Assembly (NCBI RefSeq): GCF_009299835.1
Contig: NZ_VKCZ01000018.1
Coordinates: forward strand, 1 to 64,000
Reading direction: 5' to 3'
DNA length: 64,000 nt
DNA from: Microlunatus speluncae
Lineage (GTDB): Bacteria; Actinomycetota; Actinomycetes; Propionibacteriales; Propionibacteriaceae
Shown here: in pieces, positions 33,764 to 42,751 of the stretch
Layout: each line of letters begins with the position of its first letter
Numbering within the stretch: position 1 is the first letter of the stretch
Notes under the pieces: model-generated
Database searches by the model: none
What the model saw: the letters and a program-made list of their open reading frames with translations, nothing else
What the model was told of the DNA's origin: nothing
Translations under genes and position numbers: made by a program

Positions 33764-35980
33764 ATGATCAACTCGACCCCCGACGCCTCCATCATGATCG
33801 AGTCGCTCGCCGCCTGGGTGGCGGCCGGCGATCGCTACTGGATCGAGCCGAACGGTTCCGGCGAGCTCGGCTGGTACGGCTCCGGCTACAACAACTGGGG
33901 CGTGCAGACGAACCAGAAGTACTTCTCCGCGGTCGGCGCGCTGGCCGCGATCACCGACGATTCGGCGTTGGCGACGCGGGCCCTGGCGGCGCTCCGGTTC
34001 AGCGTCCGCAGTCACCATTCGGGCGGTGGGCGCTGCGCCGACGGTACGGCCTGGGGGCACACCTGGATCAGTCCGCTCGGCGTGGAGCGGATGATGTTCG
34101 CGGTCGACCTGCTGGCCGACCGGATCGACGCCGAGCTCGCGGCCGGGCTGGACCGGATGCTGGTCGACGAGGCGGAATGGATCCGCACCTCCTACCACCG
34201 CGGCCAGGCCCGCGGCGTGGTCGGCGACGTCTGGAACGACTCCGGCCGCAACGGCCCGGAGTCGAACCTGTGGACCGGTGCGCTGCTCTGGCGGACCGCA
34301 CAGCGGATCCTTGATCATCCCCACCGCGCCGACTGGGAAGAGCTGGCCCGGACCTTCCTGATCAACAGCGTCAGCATCGCCGCCGACGAGACCGACGAGA
34401 CGATCGTGGACGACCTGCCGGTCCGGGACCGGTTCCGCGGCGCGAACTTCTTCGACTCCTACGCCCTTGATCATCACGGCTTTCTCAACGTCGGCTACCA
34501 GATCATCTGCGCCAGCAACGCAGCGATCCTGCACTTCGACCTGAAACGGCGGGGGGAGCCCGCCCCGGCGGCACTGCACCATCACCAAGGCGACCTGTGG
34601 CGGCTGATCCGGCCACTGATCGCCCCGGACGGCCGGGCGCTGCGGATCGGCGGCGACAGCCGGGTCCGTTACGCCTACTGCCAGGAGTATCTGTTGCCAG
34701 CGCTCTGCTACGCCGCCGACCGCCTCGGTGATCATGGTGCGTTGGGCCTGCTGCGGGCCCAGGTCGGGCTGATCAGGCGGGAACAGGACGCGGCCGGCGA
34801 CGGTAGCTTCTACGGCGAGCGGCTGGCCGACCTGGCCGTCAGCAGCCCCTATTACTACACCCGACTGGAGAGCGACCGGGCCAGCGCCCTGGCCATGGCC
34901 CAGGTCTTCTCGGCCGAGACCGAGCCGACGCTGCCGATCGAGCCCACGTCGGCGGCATCGATCACGCTGAACTGGGTCGACCATGATCATCAGGCAGTGG
35001 CGCACCGCGGCCGGCACCGGCTGGCCTCCTACTCCTGGCGGGCGTTCAGCCTGACCCAGGGTCTGTGCGTCCCGCTGGTCGACAGTTCGCTGGCCGAGTG
35101 GGATCTCAACCTGGCGCCCGAGATCCGGCTGCTCGGTGATCACCGTGACGGGTTGGGGGCCGGCGGCCCGGGCCGGCTGTCCCGCCGGGTCGAGCACAGC
35201 CGGGTCCGGTCGTTCGACGGCGGCTTCGTCACCTCGGGCACGGTGGTCGAGGGTGCCCGGTTGACCATCCCCGAGGGCTGGTCCGGCGGCGACGGGGCGC
35301 GGACCATGATCGCGATCGCCGCGTTGCCGGACGAGCACACCATGATCGGCATCCACCGCACGGTGACCGCCGACTGGTGGGTCGGCGTCGGCTCGGTGAA
35401 GGGCCTGCACCTGAACGTGCCGAACGACCTCTACAACGCGTCTCGGCGGCGCTACGAGCACGCGGGCGGGACGCTGGAGCGCACGCCGGGCGACGACGAG
35501 CGGCTCGACCTGGGCCGCTGGGTCAACGTCGACGGCGTCCTCGGGGTGGTCGGCCTGTGGGGGAGCGGGCAGCTGTCGGTCGACCGGTCCGGCCGACGCC
35601 GCGGCGGGCCGCAGCACTCCCTGTTCGTCGAGGAGCTGTGCTTCCCGGCCGAGACCGGGCCGCGGTATGCGCCGCCCGGCAGCGTGCTGGTCGAGCACGC
35701 CTTCGCGGTGCTGGCCGGTTGCGACCGAGACCGTACCGCGGACTTCGCGGAGCGCAACGGCGCGGGCCGGCAGGACGCCGACCTCGCCGACGGCCTGGCC
35801 GGGGTGAGCGTCACCGCCCTCGACGGCTGCCGCTACCGGCTGCTGCTCAACGTCGCCGACCAGCCTCGATCGCCGGCCCTGCCGACCGGTGCGAGCGAAG
35901 TGGGCGCCGGTGCTCCGAACGACGCCGCCCTGGAGCCGGGGGCGGCCCGGCTCTATCGCTGGCCCGACGCTGCCCGCTGA
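33764..35980 (+). CDS. Large enzyme-like protein of unknown function, possible alpha/alpha-toroid carbohydrate enzyme
   Basis: This 738-residue cytoplasmic protein has no signal peptide. The N-terminal 400 residues look helical with repeated aromatic motifs (WYGSGYNNWGVQTN, GDVWNDSGRNGPESN, SYALDHHGFLNVGYQ), as in the toroid domains of some polysaccharide lyases and glycosidases. The C-terminal part (about 410-738) looks like beta sheet, as in their sandwich domains. I do not recognise a specific family. The ATG at 33764 follows GGGAGG and a good promoter. Its last 28 bp overlap the end of pepN on the other strand. A role in glycan breakdown is inference from architecture. Confidence 0.65.
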   Translation: MINSTPDASIMIESLAAWVAAGDRYWIEPNGSGELGWYGSGYNNWGVQTNQKYFSAVGALAAITDDSALATRALAALRFSVRSHHSGGGRCADGTAWGHTWISPLGVERMMFAVDLLADRIDAELAAGLDRMLVDEAEWIRTSYHRGQARGVVGDVWNDSGRNGPESNLWTGALLWRTAQRILDHPHRADWEELARTFLINSVSIAADETDETIVDDLPVRDRFRGANFFDSYALDHHGFLNVGYQIICASNAAILHFDLKRRGEPAPAALHHHQGDLWRLIRPLIAPDGRALRIGGDSRVRYAYCQEYLLPALCYAADRLGDHGALGLLRAQVGLIRREQDAAGDGSFYGERLADLAVSSPYYYTRLESDRASALAMAQVFSAETEPTLPIEPTSAASITLNWVDHDHQAVAHRGRHRLASYSWRAFSLTQGLCVPLVDSSLAEWDLNLAPEIRLLGDHRDGLGAGGPGRLSRRVEHSRVRSFDGGFVTSGTVVEGARLTIPEGWSGGDGARTMIAIAALPDEHTMIGIHRTVTADWWVGVGSVKGLHLNVPNDLYNASRRRYEHAGGTLERTPGDDERLDLGRWVNVDGVLGVVGLWGSGQLSVDRSGRRRGGPQHSLFVEELCFPAETGPRYAPPGSVLVEHAFAVLAGCDRDRTADFAERNGAGRQDADLADGLAGVSVTALDGCRYRLLLNVADQPRSPALPTGASEVGAGAPNDAALEPGAARLYRWPDAAR

Positions 35981-38532
35981 GCCCGCAGCGCCCGGGCCGT
36001 CTCGTCCCGGCGCTCGGAGACGATCCGGCGCACCGACGGGGTCAGCTCGGTCCGGTCCAGCCAGTCGTTGACCTGGTCGAGCTGGGCGCCGGTGTCGTCC
36101 AGCCGCGGATAGAGATAGACCAGCGCGTTGTCCCGGAGCGAGGTGCCGCGGGTCGCCCAGACCCCGGTCCCGGCCGACATCGCGGCCGCGGCGTCGAGGT
36201 AGTCGGCCAGATAGGGCCGCACCAGCTCGTCCTGATCGGGCTGGTTGAAGCGCAGACAGGTCTGCCGCTGGGTCTCGTTCGGCACCCCGTCGGCCACCAC
36301 GGCCAGCTGCCACGCAGCGGTCTTCGCCGCCGGGTCGGGCCGGGCGGCGCGGGCCCCGGCCGCCTGCTCGGCCCCGGTGATCGTGTTGTCCCGGGCCGAC
36401 TCGGCGGTGATCACCGCGTCGTCGATCAGCCCCAGCCTGGCCAGGTTGATGATCAGGATCCAGCGCAGATCCTGATCAACGGCCAGCCCGTCCGGCACGT
36501 CGGCACCGTCCAGCCAGCCGCGCAGCAGCGCGCCGGCCTGATCATCGAGCGCGGCGTGCGCGTACGCCTTGGCCAGCGCCAGCTGATGATCGGAGCCGGC
36601 CTCGGCCTTGGCCAGCAGCCCGGCGAGCCCGTCCTGCCAGGTGCGCCGGGTCGCGGCCCGGCGGTCCAGCGGGGTGTAGCTCTGCGCGGCCTGCAACGCC
36701 TGCGCCAGCACAGCGTCCACCGCGGTCAGGTCCGACTCGATCGCGACCCCGCGTAGCACCAGCTCGACGTAATCGCTCGCCGGCAGCTCGCCGTCGCGGC
36801 ACAGGTCCCACGCCGATCCCCAGCAGACGGCACGGGCCAGCGGGTCGTCGAACCGGTCGATGTTGTCGATCAAGGTGCTCAGCGACCGGGGATCGAGCCG
36901 CACCTTGGCATAGCTGAGATCGTCGTCGTTGATCAAGATCAGGTCCGGTTGGGTCAGCCCGACCAGCTCGGCCACCTCGGTCACCGGGCCGGCGAGGTCG
37001 GTCTCGATCCGGTCGGTCCGCACCAGTCGGTCGCCGGTCAGCCGGTAGAGCCCGATCGCGATCCGGTGATCACGCAGCGTCGGCCACTCCGCCGGTGCCG
37101 CCTGGCGGATGGCGAACCGGGTGAACGTCTCGTCCTCGGCCACGGCGAAGTCGGCCCGCAGCGTGTTCACCCCGGCCTGCTCCAGCCACTGCGCCGACCA
37201 GCCGGACAGGTCCCGGCCGGACGCCTGTTGCAGCGCGGCGAGCAAGTCGCTCAGCTCGGTGTTGCCGAATGCGTGCTCGGCGAAGTAGTGCCGCACGCCG
37301 GCCAGGAACGCGTCCTCGCCGACGAAGGCGACCAGCTGCCGCAGCACCGAGGCACCCTTGGCGTACGTGATCCCGTCGAAGTTCTGCTCCACGGCCTCGA
37401 GATCGATCATGTCCGCGGCGACCGGATGGGTGCTGCTGAGTTGATCTTGTCGGTAGGCCCAGGTCTTGCGCTTGTTGCAGAACGTCGCCCAGGCCAGCCG
37501 CGGGTCCGGATCCAGCCGGCTCTGGGCAAACGTCGCCGCCCATTCGGCGAAGGACTCCTTCAGCCACAGGTCGTCCCACCAGCGCATCGTCACCAGGTCG
37601 CCGAACCACATGTGGGCCAGCTCGTGCAGCACGATGTTGTCCCGGTTGTCGTGCGCCGACTTGGTCACCCGGCTGCGGAACACCAGATCGTCCCGGAGTA
37701 CGATGCAGCCGACGTTCTCCATCGCGCCCATGTTGTATTCCGGCACGAACGCCTGGTCGTATTTGCCGAACGGGTACGGATAGCCGAACGCCGCCTCGAA
37801 CACGTCGAAGCCGCCCCGGGTGACCTCGAAGATCATTTCCGGGTCCAGGTGCGGCCGGACCGAGTCCCGGACCAGCAGCGACATCGGTGCGCCGGTCGTG
37901 CCGGCCGGCCGGTCGGCGATCACCCGCTCGTACTCGCCGGCGACCAGGCCGACCAGATAGGTCGAGAACGGCTCGGTCTCGGCGAACTGCCAGCGGGCCA
38001 GCTCTGCCGCCACGTCGGACCGTCCGGTCTCGACGCCGTTGCCGATCACTGTCCAGTGCCGCGGCGCGATCACCGCGACCGCCATCTTCGCCTTCAGGTC
38101 GGGCTGTTCGAAGCAGGCGAACACCCGCCGCGCCTCGGCCGACTCGAACTGGCTGTAGCAATAGATCTTGTTGTCGGCGGGGTCGACGAAGCGGTGCAAC
38201 CCGAGCCCGCTGCGGCTGTACCGGAACTCTGCGGTGACGGTGAGTTGATGATCACCGGCGAACACCTCGACCGGCAGCCGACTGGCCGCGAACCTGCCCG
38301 GATCCAGCGCGACGCCGTCCAGGTCGGCGCTGATCACCCGGTCGGCGATCGCGTCCACGTGCAGACTGCCGTCCTCGCGGGCGCGGAAGCTGACCGTCGT
38401 GGTGGAGCGGAAGGTGGCGGCAGGGTCGGCGACCTCACGGCCGGACAGGTCGATCTCGATCCGATAGTGCGAGGTCTCGATCAGGGCCGACCGTGCCATG
38501 GCCTCGGCGCGGGTGAGGTTGTCCGGAAACAT
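35953..38532 (-). CDS. pepN: Aminopeptidase N, M1 family
   Basis: This 859-residue zinc aminopeptidase removes N-terminal residues from peptides in the cytoplasm. It has the exopeptidase motif GAMEN and the zinc site H303-E304-L-A-H307 with the third ligand E326 in WLKESFAEW. The N-terminal saddle and the C-terminal ERAP1-like helical domain give the normal actinobacterial length. The 3' end overlaps the convergent gene by 28 bp. Confidence 0.96.
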   Translation of the reverse strand: MFPDNLTRAEAMARSALIETSHYRIEIDLSGREVADPAATFRSTTTVSFRAREDGSLHVDAIADRVISADLDGVALDPGRFAASRLPVEVFAGDHQLTVTAEFRYSRSGLGLHRFVDPADNKIYCYSQFESAEARRVFACFEQPDLKAKMAVAVIAPRHWTVIGNGVETGRSDVAAELARWQFAETEPFSTYLVGLVAGEYERVIADRPAGTTGAPMSLLVRDSVRPHLDPEMIFEVTRGGFDVFEAAFGYPYPFGKYDQAFVPEYNMGAMENVGCIVLRDDLVFRSRVTKSAHDNRDNIVLHELAHMWFGDLVTMRWWDDLWLKESFAEWAATFAQSRLDPDPRLAWATFCNKRKTWAYRQDQLSSTHPVAADMIDLEAVEQNFDGITYAKGASVLRQLVAFVGEDAFLAGVRHYFAEHAFGNTELSDLLAALQQASGRDLSGWSAQWLEQAGVNTLRADFAVAEDETFTRFAIRQAAPAEWPTLRDHRIAIGLYRLTGDRLVRTDRIETDLAGPVTEVAELVGLTQPDLILINDDDLSYAKVRLDPRSLSTLIDNIDRFDDPLARAVCWGSAWDLCRDGELPASDYVELVLRGVAIESDLTAVDAVLAQALQAAQSYTPLDRRAATRRTWQDGLAGLLAKAEAGSDHQLALAKAYAHAALDDQAGALLRGWLDGADVPDGLAVDQDLRWILIINLARLGLIDDAVITAESARDNTITGAEQAAGARAARPDPAAKTAAWQLAVVADGVPNETQRQTCLRFNQPDQDELVRPYLADYLDAAAAMSAGTGVWATRGTSLRDNALVYLYPRLDDTGAQLDQVNDWLDRTELTPSVRRIVSERRDETARALRAQRAASGQR

Positions 38533-38565
38533 GGCCTCGATCCTGCCACGAACGTCTCCCGTTCG

Positions 38566-39342
38566 TCAGGCGAAGCGGGCCGTGCTGGCCCGGAGGAAGG
38601 CGCGCCAGGTCTCCGGGTTGCCGAGGTCGTCGCCGGCGCCGAGCTCGCCGGTGACCTCCGCGACCACCTGCCGGGTCGGGTCCGTCCACTGACCGTCGAT
38701 CGGCGCCGGACGATCCCAGACGTGGCTGCAGATCGCTTGCACCGCGTGGATCTGGACCCGGGACTGCCCGGTGAAGGTGGACAGCTCGGGCCCGGTCTGG
38801 CCGTTGTCGATGTGGATGTGGTTCAGATGTTGATCATCGAACAGGTAGGTCAGCACGTCCCGGAAATGGTGGTGCAGGCTGGCCGCGGTGGCCCAGTAGC
38901 GGCGCAACAGCGTCCGCTGCTCGGCGGCCGGAGCAGCCCGCCAGTGGTCGTACCGACAGGAGATCACGTCCTGGCCCCGGTGCCGCAGCCCGGCCAGATC
39001 GAACGCGCGGCCGGCGTTGTGCCAGGAGGAGCACTCCACTCCGCCGTCGGTCCAACTGCCGTAGGTCCGGAGCTCGGAGACCGTTACGCCGGTCTGCTCG
39101 CGGAAGAACGCGAGCCAGTCGATCAGCCGGTCGTAGAAGACGGTGTCGAAGGAGAAGGTCCGGCCCTGCTCGTCCACCTCGTAGATCAGCGGCAGGTCGC
39201 CGAGGCTGTCATGGCCGGTCAACGCCGACCGGGCCGCGCAGAACGGAGGTTCGCCGTCGCCGTCCGGCAGCAGCCCGCAGCCGGCGAAACCCAGAGCCGC
39301 GAATCCGACACCGCCGAGCAGGACCCGCCGCCGCAACGTCAT
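38566..39342 (-). CDS. Extensin-like/M15-type peptidase-fold lipoprotein
   Basis: This protein of about 258 residues has a signal peptide and a lipobox (ALGFAGC). The rest matches the extensin-like C-terminal domain, related to D-Ala-D-Ala carboxypeptidases: SSWHNAGRAFDLAGL and HLNHIHIDNG hold the likely zinc ligands. It probably acts on the cell wall. The ATG at 39342 gives a compact signal; an ATG at 39354 is in frame and possible. It starts 33 bp upstream of pepN's coding boundary region but is a separate gene downstream of pepN's start on the same strand. Confidence 0.8.
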   Translation of the reverse strand: MTLRRRVLLGGVGFAALGFAGCGLLPDGDGEPPFCAARSALTGHDSLGDLPLIYEVDEQGRTFSFDTVFYDRLIDWLAFFREQTGVTVSELRTYGSWTDGGVECSSWHNAGRAFDLAGLRHRGQDVISCRYDHWRAAPAAEQRTLLRRYWATAASLHHHFRDVLTYLFDDQHLNHIHIDNGQTGPELSTFTGQSRVQIHAVQAICSHVWDRPAPIDGQWTDPTRQVVAEVTGELGAGDDLGNPETWRAFLRASTARFA

Positions 39343-39465
39343 GGCAGCGAGCATAGGAGGTCCGCTGAAGCACATCCGGGTGCCGCGCGCCACCCCGATC
39401 TTGATCTTCGAGCGATGCGGACCGGTGCCGGGCCCGGACCGGGCGGGACCTGACATAGTTTTCCC

Positions 39466-39927
39466 ATGCGCGTACACATGGGCAGCGATCACGCCGGGTT
39501 CGAGTTGAAGAACCACCTGGTGTCGGTGCTGCGGGCCGACGGCCATGACGTTGTCGATCACGGGCCGCGGGTGTACGACCCGGACGACGACTACCCGATC
39601 TACTGCATCCCCGCGGCGGAAGGGGTGGTGGCCGATCCGGGTTCGCTCGGCGTGGTGATCGGCGGCTCCGGCAACGGCGAACAGATCTCGGCCAACAAGG
39701 TGGTCGGGGTGCGGGCGGCGCTGGCGTACGACAGCGAGACCGCGGAGCTGGCCCGGCAGCACAACGACGCCAACGTGATCGCGATCGGCGCCCGGATGCA
39801 TGATTCCGACGAGGCGGCCGCCCTGGTCCGCACCTTCCTGACCACGCCGTTCAGCGCGCAGGCCCGGCACGCCCGGCGGATCGAGCAGATCGGCGCGTAC
39901 GAGCAGCGCCGCGGCAGCGAGGACTAG
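39466..39927 (+). CDS. rpiB: Ribose-5-phosphate isomerase B
   Basis: This 153-residue enzyme interconverts ribose-5-phosphate and ribulose-5-phosphate. It shows MRVHMGSDHAGFELK and GGSGNGEQISANK, the actinobacterial form without the cysteine base of the E. coli enzyme. A -10-like CATAGT at 39454-39459 ends 6 bases before the ATG, so the transcript may be leaderless. It is convergent with a small gene across a repeat pair. Confidence 0.95.
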   Translation: MRVHMGSDHAGFELKNHLVSVLRADGHDVVDHGPRVYDPDDDYPIYCIPAAEGVVADPGSLGVVIGGSGNGEQISANKVVGVRAALAYDSETAELARQHNDANVIAIGARMHDSDEAAALVRTFLTTPFSAQARHARRIEQIGAYEQRRGSED

Positions 39928-39966
39928 CAGGAACTCCCGGCGAGAGGCAGTGGGGGAGAGGCTTTA

Positions 39967-40030
39967 CGCTCCCTGAGCCTGTCGAAGGGCAGGCCCGATC
40001 TCCCTAGCCCTTCGACAAGCTCAGGGAACG
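39967..40030. repeat. Facing REP-like repeat pair between convergent genes
   Basis: The arm GCTCCCTGAGCCTGTCGAAG at about 39967-39989 faces an inverted arm at 40008-40030 (with a CAAG variant). The loop is only about 18 bases. It separates rpiB and the small gene at 40037. Confidence 0.85.
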
Positions 40031-40036
40031 GAACAA

Positions 40037-40273
40037 TCAGGGCCGGCGCGGGCGGCGACCCTCGGCCCGGGCCAACAGTTCGGCGAGCACGGACTCGGCC
40101 AGCCGGTCGTCCTCCGGTGTCGGCAGCGACACGTCCCGGGCGCGCATCGCCCGGTCGAGGGTGACCAGACCGGACACGCCGTCGCGGCCGAAGTCCCGGG
40201 GCCAGCCGTCGCGGGTTTGCTCGGTGGATTCTCGGGTGATGGTGGTCGGGGCCGATGCGGCCGCACCTGTCAT
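40037..40273 (-). CDS. Small conserved hypothetical protein
   Basis: This 78-residue protein ends with RAMRARDVSLPTPED and VLAELLARAEGR, a pattern I recognise from short actinobacterial proteins encoded between rpiB and a DNA glycosylase. No function is known and no signal peptide is present. It is divergent from nei2 with 91 bp between the starts. Its stop lies 7 bases after the repeat arm. Confidence 0.65.
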   Translation of the reverse strand: MTGAAASAPTTITRESTEQTRDGWPRDFGRDGVSGLVTLDRAMRARDVSLPTPEDDRLAESVLAELLARAEGRRPRRP

Positions 40274-40364
40274 GGGAAAGAGACTAGTCTCCTGTCCCTC
40301 TGTTGTGCCTGATTTTGGGGATGAACATGCGGCGCCGGGTGATCGCCCGGCGGGGAAGGGTGAG

Positions 40365-41171
40365 ATGCCGGAAGGTCATACCCTGCATCGGCTGGCGCTC
40401 GACGTGACCGCCGGCTTCGGCGGCCGGCCGGCCGCGGTGACCAGCCCGCAGGGCCGCTTCGCCGAGTCGGCCGCGCTGCTCGACGGATCGGTGCTGAGCA
40501 ACGCCACCGCGCACGGCAAACACCTGTTCATCGAGTTCGCGGGCGATCGGCTGCTGCACATCCATCTCGGCCTGATCGGCACCCTGCGGTTCGGGCCGCC
40601 GGCGCCGCCGCAGGGCGAGGTCCGGGTCCGGCTGGCCACGCCGGAGCTGGTCGCCGACCTGCGCGGCCCCCAGCTCTGCACGGTGCGGACCAGCGCCGAG
40701 GTCGCCGAACTGATCACCCGACTCGGCCCGGACCCGCTGCGCGACGATGCCGATCCCGACCTGGCCTGGCGGCGGATTCAGCGGTCGACCCGGTCGGTGG
40801 CGGCACTGCTGATGGACCAGGAGATCCTGTCCGGGGTCGGCAACGTCTACCGGGCCGAGGTGCTGTTCCGGAACCGGATCAACCCGCACCGGCCGGGCAA
40901 CAAACTCAGCCGCCGCAGCTGGCAGGCGATCTGGGCCGACCTGCTGCTGCTGATGCCCAAGGGCGTGATCGACAACCGGATCGACACGGTCCGGCCGGAG
41001 CACACCCCGGAGGCGATGGGACGACCGCCGCGGGAGGATGATCATGGCGGTGAGGTGTACGTCTACCGGCGCAACGCGATGCCCTGCTGGGTCTGTGGCT
41101 CGATGATCAGGACCGAGCTGCTGGCCGGTCGCAATCTCTTCTGGTGTGGTCGATGCCAACGTCGCGGATGA
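40365..41171 (+). CDS. nei2: DNA glycosylase/AP lyase, Nei2 type
   Basis: This 268-residue Fpg/Nei-family enzyme excises oxidised bases. The catalytic N-terminus MPEGHTLHRLA fixes the start, since P2 is the nucleophile. GVGNVYRAEVLF is the H2TH region. The C-terminal zinc finger has C241, C244, C261 and C264. GGGGAAGGG lies upstream. The longer frame to 40161 is rejected because Pro must be residue 2. Confidence 0.94.
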   Translation: MPEGHTLHRLALDVTAGFGGRPAAVTSPQGRFAESAALLDGSVLSNATAHGKHLFIEFAGDRLLHIHLGLIGTLRFGPPAPPQGEVRVRLATPELVADLRGPQLCTVRTSAEVAELITRLGPDPLRDDADPDLAWRRIQRSTRSVAALLMDQEILSGVGNVYRAEVLFRNRINPHRPGNKLSRRSWQAIWADLLLLMPKGVIDNRIDTVRPEHTPEAMGRPPREDDHGGEVYVYRRNAMPCWVCGSMIRTELLAGRNLFWCGRCQRRG

Positions 41172-42709
41172 TCTTCGAGGTGCCGCCCGGGCGGCTCGAC
41201 GTCGATGACGGGGGCCGGATCGTGGCCGCCCTGGCCGGTGATCGCAGCTATCTGTCCGGCGGCAGTGTCGGCGAGGTGATCATCGCCGGCCGACCGCACC
41301 AGCCGACGGTCGCTCGGCTGGCGGTCGACGAGGACGAGATCGACGTCGACCTCGCTGCCGGTGACGGCCTGACGCTCGCGGTCCGGCACTCCTTCGCGGT
41401 CGGCTGGGGCTGGCGGATCCGGCTCTCGAACGACTCGCCGGACGAGCTGGCCGTCGATTCCGTACGGCTGGACCTGACTCTTGGCGCGGAGATGGTCGGC
41501 CATCCGATCGCGGCCGGCAGCGAGGCGGAGCTGGTGATCCGGCCGCGGGACGGCGAGGGACCGATCCTGGCCGGCCGGCTGGTCACCGGCTCGGTCGCGG
41601 AGATCACCGAGACGGGGCTGATCACCGGGCCGCTGCGGCTGCCGCCCGGCGCCGGTTACGTGCTGACCTGGCAGTGGAACTGGTACGACGACGTGGCCCG
41701 GCTGATCGAGCGGCGGCGCGGCATCGTGCCCTGGCCGACGGTGCGGACCGTCGGTGAGCCGATCGACCTGCGCGGCGACCCGGACGCCGCCCTGATCGTC
41801 CCGGACGACCTGCTCGGCGCCGGCGGCATGATGCGCGGCCCGGGCGGCGAACTGACCGAGCTGGTGTCCGACCAGGCCGGGCGCTACCGGATCGAGGAAC
41901 GGTCGGCCCGCGGCACCGTCACGTTCGACCTCGGCTGGGCCGCGCCGGTGGAGCAGGCGCTGGGGGAGCGGGTCGACCGGTTCGCGCGCGCCACCGGGCC
42001 GGAGGCGGCGGCACTGTCGGCCGCGGACGGGATCGTGCTGCACCTGGCGCTCGGCGCCGGCACGGCCACCGACCCGGACCGGGCCACCGACGCCCTCGAG
42101 GTGATCACCGCCGGCCTGGTCGACGCCGGCCCGCGGACCGGCCTGGACGCGACCCTGCTCTGCCTGGAACACCACCGCACCGGCGAGCGGGACCCGCTCG
42201 ACCTCGCTGTCACCTGGATCCTGAGCTGCGACCGGGTCGATCCCGGCCTCGGCTTCGCGGTCACCCAGGCCTGCCTGGCCCGGGTGATCCGCGGCCAGTC
42301 GATCAGCGGGATCATCGACCGCGCCGGCGCCTTGGCCGCCGCCATCCCGGACCGGCCGACCCTGCCCCTGGACGCCGCCGGCGTCGCCGAGCTCGAGCTG
42401 CTCGCGGCCATCCACCGCAACCTGGAGCGCCCCTCCCCGGCATTCCGCTCCCGACTCCGCGCCGCCGGCCCGTACCTCGGCAGCGGCGAGGTCGCCCCGG
42501 CCCGCCCGGCCCTCGACACCGAACGCCGGGCCGCCCTCGTCGCCGTGCTGAGATTCGCCGACGAGCAGGCCGCGGTCGCCATCGGCCGCGACTGGGCCGC
42601 CGCCCCCTCCGCCCTGGCCGAGGTCGCCGCCGCGTACCTGCTCGACGAGATCGCCGACACCGGCTCCAGCGAAACCCTCGCCTGGCTCGCCCTCGGCCTC
42701 GCCACCTGA
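41168..42709 (+). CDS. Hypothetical protein downstream of nei2
   Basis: This 513-residue cytoplasmic protein has no recognisable domain. The first 250 residues look like beta sheet (VEVIIAGRPHQPTVARL, WRIRLSND, GYVLTWQWNWYDD), and the last 250 are Ala/Leu-rich and helical. The start at 41168 is chosen because it overlaps the nei2 stop as ATGA; a GTG at 41144 and an ATG at 41153 are alternatives. Translational coupling with nei2 suggests joint expression, but no function can be given. Confidence 0.75.
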   Translation: MIFEVPPGRLDVDDGGRIVAALAGDRSYLSGGSVGEVIIAGRPHQPTVARLAVDEDEIDVDLAAGDGLTLAVRHSFAVGWGWRIRLSNDSPDELAVDSVRLDLTLGAEMVGHPIAAGSEAELVIRPRDGEGPILAGRLVTGSVAEITETGLITGPLRLPPGAGYVLTWQWNWYDDVARLIERRRGIVPWPTVRTVGEPIDLRGDPDAALIVPDDLLGAGGMMRGPGGELTELVSDQAGRYRIEERSARGTVTFDLGWAAPVEQALGERVDRFARATGPEAAALSAADGIVLHLALGAGTATDPDRATDALEVITAGLVDAGPRTGLDATLLCLEHHRTGERDPLDLAVTWILSCDRVDPGLGFAVTQACLARVIRGQSISGIIDRAGALAAAIPDRPTLPLDAAGVAELELLAAIHRNLERPSPAFRSRLRAAGPYLGSGEVAPARPALDTERRAALVAVLRFADEQAAVAIGRDWAAAPSALAEVAAAYLLDEIADTGSSETLAWLALGLAT

Positions 42710-42713
42710 GCTG

Positions 42714-42741
42714 TTCCGTTCCCTGAGCCGGTCGAAGGGCG
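42714..42741 (+). repeat. Single REP-like arm
   Basis: CCGTTCCCTGAGCCGGTCGA begins at 42715, five bases after the stop of the preceding gene. A partial arm (CCTGTCGAAGGGCAAGCC) in the same orientation lies at 43312-43329. The two bracket the gene-free region 42742-43311 like flanking direct repeats. Confidence 0.75.
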
Positions 42742-42751
42742 GGCCAGACGG

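Noticed and set aside
40161-40364. Extended Nei2 N-terminus from 40161
   Set aside because: The family needs proline at residue 2, which only the start at 40365 gives.
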